From assembly GCA_013339895.1 (NCBI GenBank), contig JABACO010000080.1, positions 62,001-126,000 of the forward strand: a stretch of DNA of 64,000 nucleotides. Direction: 5' to 3'. The position numbers and the translations under genes are program-made. The notes beneath the pieces were generated by a model that was given only the letters and a program-made list of their open reading frames with translations, was not told where the DNA came from and made no database searches. Shown here piece after piece: positions 58,707-64,000 of the stretch (positions within the stretch are counted from its first letter, which is position 1; the number at the start of each line of letters is the position of its first letter). The stretch comes from Ephydatia muelleri (Eukaryota > Porifera > Demospongiae > Spongillida > Spongillidae).

Positions 58707-58933
58707 ATGTACAGGGTATTACAGGTATGCGTAATTGCTTTTGTCAAATAATTAATATTATGTATTACCATCTGACGGTCACGGAGCACTTCATTCTGAT
58801 TGTGCGCCTAAAATCAGGCGCACGTAGAACGACTTTTGTTGGGCATTTCGCCAGACCCTCTTTCCACGTAGCGGTGATGTAATCCATCCGTAGCTGTGGG
58901 AATCAGGGTCTGGGTACGAGACTAACATAGAGA

Positions 58934-61440
58934 CGATATACTATCTCCGGTGACGCGTAAAGTTGCATGCGTCGCCTATGTGATTCCCGCGATTTTTTTC
59001 TATGACTCACTTCACCAGCATTTATACGTGCCAAGAGCTGGGTGGTTTTCAAACTGCAGGCTATATATTAGGCCCTCTTCGTCACTCGGATATTTCCGTA
59101 AAAGCTGTGAATCAACATGGCGGACGTGTACTAATTTATATTGTGTGACACTGACGTATGTTAGATTACGGAGCGGTCACATGACACAGGAAAAGGGCCT
59201 ATAGGTCCGCTGAAGATTTATGCAGCTGATGTACAGGGGACGAAACAGAATACTGTTCATTGCTTGAAGTAGGTTATCTGAGTATGATGCAAATTTTAAG
59301 TGGCTCAAGTATCGAAGTAATAACTAAGCGCACGTACAAAATAAATCTGACGAAACTGACAGATGAAACACAACACCCATTTAAAATCCACATAATTATA
59401 AGGCCTGGGAACACACGGACGTTTGCGGCTGGACAAAAGTCGATAATTAGACAATACCGTAATTTACAAAGAGCCAAAACCAAAAGTAATATCGTATCTC
59501 ATTATACTGTTCATGTTTTGCGAACCACAAATCATACTTACTTTGAGACGTTTAGTAAAAAATAAATAGCATCTGCAATGCTGTAACATATCTGTAAACA
59601 AAACCATCGACGCGCAAGTACAAGCATTATTATCAGTGATATGCGCAGCCCGTTTTCTCGCCCATGTGTCTTTGGCGGGAAAGAGGGGGTTACTTTAAGC
59701 GTGCGTAGTGGAGGAACCAACCGATAGAAAACGTTTGGCGAGCAATAACACTCATCAGCACACATGGGGAAACACATATACAACACACAGAAGTAGCCAC
59801 GATTTTTTTAAACCTGTGATCTAGACGTGAGTTTTTTTATGAATAAAAGGGGCAGTATTGTATGGAGATCCACGTAATGAAGGTAAACCAGCGATGCAGA
59901 GTGTATGGCCGCTTCTTGACGGAGGCTAGAAAGGGGAAAAAGGAGTTCATACAAGTTTTGCAGACGATTTGCACTCAGTCTGTGCAATTGACACAGGCAA
60001 TGCCACTCACCCACAATCTTTTGTTTATGCAAATAAGTGATGGATGGAAATATCTGAAGAGTACATAGTTCACTTCGCCCTTTGATTGGACAGTGCACAC
60101 AGCAGTTGTCTGCAAGAAGGTACCATAAAATAATTATGTGTACTGAATTGATGCATGTATACATGTATGTATTCATGTAAGTTTACACTGGTCTTTTGTT
60201 ACCAAACAACCAACCACAAAAGTCAGGTGGTCAACCAGCAAACTTAAATCCACACAAAATTGTTGCTGGCATTCGTGCAGTTACCCTCCCATCCAAATGG
60301 GATTTTCACTGGATGAGCACAGTTCCAATCATCCAGTAATCCTGGAGGCAGCTGTGGTGTCCCATATGCCTAATGATTGTGAGCCAACCACTGGAGCTTG
60401 GAGCTCCATGTAGGGCATTGGTATGCACTGACTTTACCATCCAGTGGTTCATGGCATAGGTCCAAACTCAAATCATCGTCCAGCAGGTGGGAAGATATGA
60501 GGACAGTCTGTAGAGAAAATTAACAAACACTGATCAGTTGAAAGCAAGCAAACAGAAGGAGGAAATAATCAACAGCACCAAAGTGACTGACAAGGAATTT
60601 GCCTGGTCCCTTTGTCAAGCAATTTGGATGAAGCCCTCCAATCTTTTAACATCCATAGGCAAACAATACTTAGGTGGTGTGTTAGTTGGCAACCATATAC
60701 ACAAGACCCTCCAGGTATAACTAAGAATAAAATATGCTCAAGAGCGTATTGGCATGGCAAACACATATTGGATTCGGTCTCAAGGGGTGAGAAAGAAGCC
60801 AATCCATTCATGCACCTTGCAAAGGATGTACCATTCGGGTACCAGATCCTGTGAACAGTTGTTGTTCATTGTTAAGGAGCACTTACTGATTGCAGCTCTA
60901 CAAAATGTGGCGCCTCCTCCTAAAAGAATGAATAATATACAGCAATTCAGGATAAACTTCAACAGTAAGTATCGCTGGTAAAAAAAATCGTGGCTACAAG
61001 AACATACGAGAACTAGTTAGTACCTTCTGTTAGCTTTAATTTCTAGCTTGAATTCAAACTTTCTATCGGTTGGGAACGTGGAAACACACTTCGAAGAGGA
61101 AAGGTACGTCGAGGGTTACCCGCTTTCAACAGCCATAACTTGCCGTGGCAAGAATTGCTGGCCCTAATGACTTGCATCAAAAAGAGGAAACGTAGCTTCT
61201 TTTGTAATCTGCTTTTAATGGCGCTTGTAGCCATCCTGTCTTTTGTACCAGCTCACGTTTTCAGCTCTCCAGGTTGTCAAGGGCGTTGCTATAGGCATTA
61301 CGCAATCATTTCAATTTTTTCGGATTAATACTTTTTGTCCACAAAATATATGGCCGCAAACGCCTGTGAACAAGAACTTAACTGAGTGCCTCCGTTTCCA
61401 TGCAATCTCTCTATGGAATAACATGCAAAAAAAATTGCGC
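58934..61440. other. no recognised gene; possible exons
   Basis: A 101-codon plus-strand frame at 59260-59565, a plus-strand frame at 60612-60854 (SNLDEALQSFNIHRQTILRW) and a minus-strand stretch at about 60240-60510 (LCHEPLDGKVSAYQCPTWSS) look protein-like but show no motif I know. GCGCGCGCGACGCGCGCGCC at 61437 is a CG-rich palindromic run. Confidence 0.35.
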
Positions 61441-61446
61441 GCGCGA

Positions 61447-61514
61447 CGCGCGCCCCCCTTTCATCTATTATTCATGTCGGACCCCCCCTCGCCAAATTCC
61501 TGGATCCGCCACTG
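61447..61514 (-). mobile_element. hAT-like terminus CAGTGGCGGATCCAGG (right-facing)
   Basis: Reverse complement of the 52812-52870 terminus over about 55-60 bp, ending CCTGGATCCGCCACTG at 61514. It is adjoined inside by the CG-rich run at 61437. Confidence 0.65.
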
Positions 61515-61597
61515 CTGCTCGGTTAAGTACTCTGTTTAGGAGGGTAGAATTGGTACCCATTGTTGTAATGATCGTATCCAACGATGGCTGCAGCTGA

Positions 61598-61668
61598 TGT
61601 GGTGGTGGTCTTTGCAATGGTGGTCTTTGCAGTGATGGTCTTTGCAGTGGTGGTGGTCCTTGCAGTGG
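61598..61668 (+). repeat. 15-bp minisatellite, about 4-5 copies
   Basis: The unit GTGGTCTTTGCAATG/GTGGTCTTTGCAGTG is repeated. Read on the minus strand it gives a Pro/Gln-rich peptide. Confidence 0.9.
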
Positions 61669-62014
61669 TACATCAGGAGTCCCACGCGCTCCCCCGAGTT
61701 GATCCAGAATCAGAAGGAATAGGATGCGCACCCTGCCCCACATACGGATGCATCCGATTCAATAAGCCAGAATGCTCGCCTGAATGCAGCGCCATTGATC
61801 TTTTTATTCTTGAAATTTCAAACTTGACACGTGTCGGTTGTAATTCCAAATCGTGCTCGCCTGTACATGTACCGGCAATGTCTAAGCGTAAGCAATGTTT
61901 TTGTGTACTTGCATGCATGTCTGGCATGCAGGGTATATCGACGTTCAGAGTGTACTTTACGTACCCCCACACTATTGTGACTCATTAGCGTGCATGCATA
62001 CACGCACATGTACA

Positions 62015-62090
62015 CTTAAGCACACACACATACACACACGCACGCACACACACACACACCACAACACACACAAAAACAAACGTGCACACA
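62015..62090. repeat. CA-rich microsatellite
   Basis: CA dinucleotides with CG and AAA interruptions. Confidence 0.9.
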
Positions 62091-62269
62091 TTCAAACACA
62101 GCCAATATTACCCCCTTCCTTCGCCGTGACTGCAATCGTGTGCTTTGTTTCCCCCGATGTAACGGTTGATAATGGGGGTTCAGGGGGATGGAGTTATTTG
62201 TACTGAAAGTGAAAAGGAAAGGGGTTGTTGCGCAAAATCCAGTGACAGGTACAGGTGTATTTTATTTCA

Positions 62270-64000
62270 TTTCAGGTTTACGTTGTGAACCTTGTGGAGA
62301 GAGCTTCAAGTATCAGAGTTTTTATAAGGCCATCTTGAGAGCCTTTCTCACAGAGCTTTTGTTGAAGAGGTCCGTTTGTGGGAGCAGTACGACTGTGCAG
62401 AAGTTGGATAGTGCATTACAAATCTGGTGCATAAGTGTAACAACACATGTAGGACATTTTCACAAGTGATAAGCAGGCTTCACAGGCCGACAAACAGTGC
62501 ATTGATGAGCAACAGTGGTATGGTGATTTGAACCAAGTGTCAGTGATGAAGAAAGTGAATATGATCGGGAAGATTTCACTGATAGTGATAACCCTACTCT
62601 TGAGGAGTGTTTTGAATATCTAGAATTAGAATATTCAAGCACTGGCAATTATTCTCCATTTCCCTCAAAGATTATTGCTTTGCTGTATTTACTAGTACAT
62701 TCTCCGCATCCAGTTGTAAGTTGCTATCCAAGCATAATAATTTTATTTATCTTCCTTATATTCAAAGGGAGAAGACCCTATCATTGTTTGGTTCATTCTC
62801 AAGCAGATGGGAATTTCAGTCCCTAGTCTGCCAGTGTCAAGCATTCAAGTTACCCAATATTGTAACACCTGTTAAAGTAGGTTGCACTGTACATACTTTG
62901 AATATATTAATGACTCGTCACTGTCTTAAAATACTTCAGCATCTTAGCTCCAATGGATTGCCTTTCTATTCCATTCCATTGCAATCAATAATTGCACAGT
63001 GCCTCGGCCGAACTGATGTATCTCATAGTCTCATTCGGTACCAAGTGCAAGGGCAAAACACATACACGTATAAGTAACACATGCATGGTCACTAAACTAG
63101 TCATAATGTTATTTCAGAGAGATGTACCATGGAAGTGTCTGGAACACGACACTCGCTTTCTTGCACCCATGGTTAAACTCTCCAATGGCAAGTCCATCTT
63201 TTGAGGGATTGTGTTTATCTTAATCTTGCTGAGCTGGGATCAGTTGTAGGGGTGGTGGTCAAGTTCTTTCAAGAGGTGATTAACAATTTTTTTCCCACCA
63301 CACATTTTATGTTTACTAAATGTATGTACATGTAGGCTTCTTCAAGTTGTTGTGATGTCTTTGCTGAGATCGAGATTCTCCTAGATCTCAAGCAGTTTCA
63401 AATCATGGTACCAACCACTACCATAACCTAGTGACAGTCTCATTATGTATGACACAATAAGTGTCCCAGTGTCCTCTATTGTTGGCCTTGCCCCACCACC
63501 TTGTCAAATTATTCGCCTCGTATCATCTGGTTCTGGATTTGCCAGAATGGATTTAGAGGTATGTAAAATAGAAAGTACTGAAATGTATTTTGTAATGTTG
63601 TCAATTTCTTAAGGAAACTGCTGCTTATTTGGCTCCGCATCATCTAAAATCTAAAGCAGCAGGAAGGAGGGTGGTTATGGTTCCACTTATTCTATTTCTG
63701 ACGATACGAGTGGAAACCGTTCCAAAAAGTGGCACAAATTGAATCATGGTTCTTGTCATTAGCTGGTCTTCCACGGCACCTTAATGCAAGACTGAAGAAC
63801 ATACATTTCGTGAGCTGTTCTGGCAGTGTTTCTCTCTGGATCTCGTGGTCCTATAGCGCAAGAGCTGGCAACACTGGAGACAGAGGGAACACTTGTATTC
63901 AATGCATATTCCAAGAAGTTGTGTAGTGATTGCTCCACTAATCGTAATAGTGTGTGACAATCCAAGGGCTTCGGATTTAGTGAATCATCTTGGCAGTAAA
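62270..64000 (+). pseudogene. DNA-transposon protein, decayed, running off the window
   Basis: Fragments lie in several frames with plausible splice borders: LRCEPCGESFKYQSFY (about 62278), SDEESEYDREDFTDSDNPTL (about 62543), IIALLYLLVHSPHPV before GTAAGT (62715), EDPIIVWFILKQMGISVPSL (about 62775), GDCVYLNLAELGSVVG (about 63205), DVFAEIEILLDLKQFQIMVP (about 63355), PPPCQIIRLVSSGSGFARMD (about 63495), then DDTSGNRSKKWHKLN, LAGLPRHLNARLKNIHFVS, PIAQELATLETEGTLVFNAY and CDNPRASDLVNHLG (63700-64000). The DDTSGNRSKKWHK and CDNPRAS blocks recur in large transposase-like proteins of invertebrates. The superfamily (Plavaka/KDZ-like) is uncertain. Many stops and frameshifts are present. Confidence 0.6.

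Larger units (their letters stand above)
52934..58924. mobile_element. DUF6589 + RecQ two-gene TIR transposon (most complete copy)
   Basis: The terminal inverted repeats are identical over 103 bp (52934-53036 and 58822-58924), starting TAGTCTCGTACCCAGACCC. A perfect 9-bp target duplication, ACATAGAGA, flanks it (52925-52933, 58925-58933). Length is 5991 bp. Two genes converge: a plus-strand multi-exon gene with a DUF6589 domain (53140 to about 57050) and a minus-strand RecQ-type helicase (58706 to 57172). Identical TIRs and target repeats indicate a fairly recent insertion, yet both genes carry frameshifts. Superfamily assignment is open: Academ-type elements are known to carry helicases but usually make shorter target repeats, and Mutator-like elements make 9-bp repeats. 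Confidence 0.93.

Noticed and set aside
59260-59565. 101-codon plus-strand gene
   Set aside because: Protein-like composition but no motif, no splice partners and no neighbours that support it.

Overview
The window looks like eukaryotic, almost certainly metazoan, nuclear DNA. It has spliced genes with small exons and AG/GT boundaries, long pure CA/TG, GA and CT microsatellites, minisatellites, and a dense, nested load of DNA transposons. The mix of families (integrase-core proteins, Ginger, hAT, DUF6589 proteins, RecQ-like transposon helicases) resembles what I know from sponges and cnidarians. A demosponge is my best guess, held with low to moderate confidence.

Layout. 0-7.4 kb: a large inverted duplication (arms about 1.74-2.65 and 6.47-7.35 kb) around a broken integrase-core gene, a 1.24-kb Tc1/mariner-like element and a 0.3-kb direct repeat. 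7.386-9.160 kb: a short, internally deleted copy of a TIR element carrying remains of a DUF6589-type protein and a RecQ helicase, inserted in a CA tract. 9.4-19.8 kb: almost gene-free, with a 582-bp tandem repeat that contains a tRNA-like (SINE-like) pol III module, a retropepsin fragment, satellites derived from it, a three-copy 0.85-kb repeat with polypurine blocks, and a 63-bp minisatellite. 20.98-28.81 kb: a host-like spliced gene for a BEN-domain protein, whose linker is built from a run of 21-75-nt phase-0 exons. 29.4-32.2 kb: an unknown exon and a decayed BED-hAT transposase split by a foldback MITE. 32.66-34.45 kb: an intact intronless 595-codon EXS-domain (XPR1/SYG1-like) membrane protein gene. 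36.06-43.96 kb: a hAT transposase of the ZMYM/TTF type, interrupted by a 5.1-kb Ginger transposon (integrase, ULP1-like protease, PHD finger) and by a 1.2-kb near-identical copy of part of the EXS gene. 44-50.8 kb: microsatellites, a dead mariner transposase, degenerate repeats, and a RecQ-bearing element split by an inversion. 51.2-52.9 kb: a 21-bp minisatellite, exons of an unknown minus-strand gene and hAT-like termini. 52.934-58.924 kb: the most complete copy of the DUF6589 + RecQ element, with identical 103-bp TIRs and a perfect 9-bp target duplication. 62.2-64.0 kb: a decayed gene of another DNA-transposon family running off the window.

The best candidate for a poorly described system is the two-gene DUF6589 + RecQ element. 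Three differently damaged members occur here (7.39, 48.3-50.8 and 52.93 kb). They share the terminal motif TAGTCTCGTACCCAGACC, 9-bp target duplications where both ends are visible, terminal repeats that fold into a hairpin, and in the two that keep both ends a convergent gene order. Most other coding sequence here is mobile and frameshifted. Only the BEN gene and the EXS gene look able to make host proteins.
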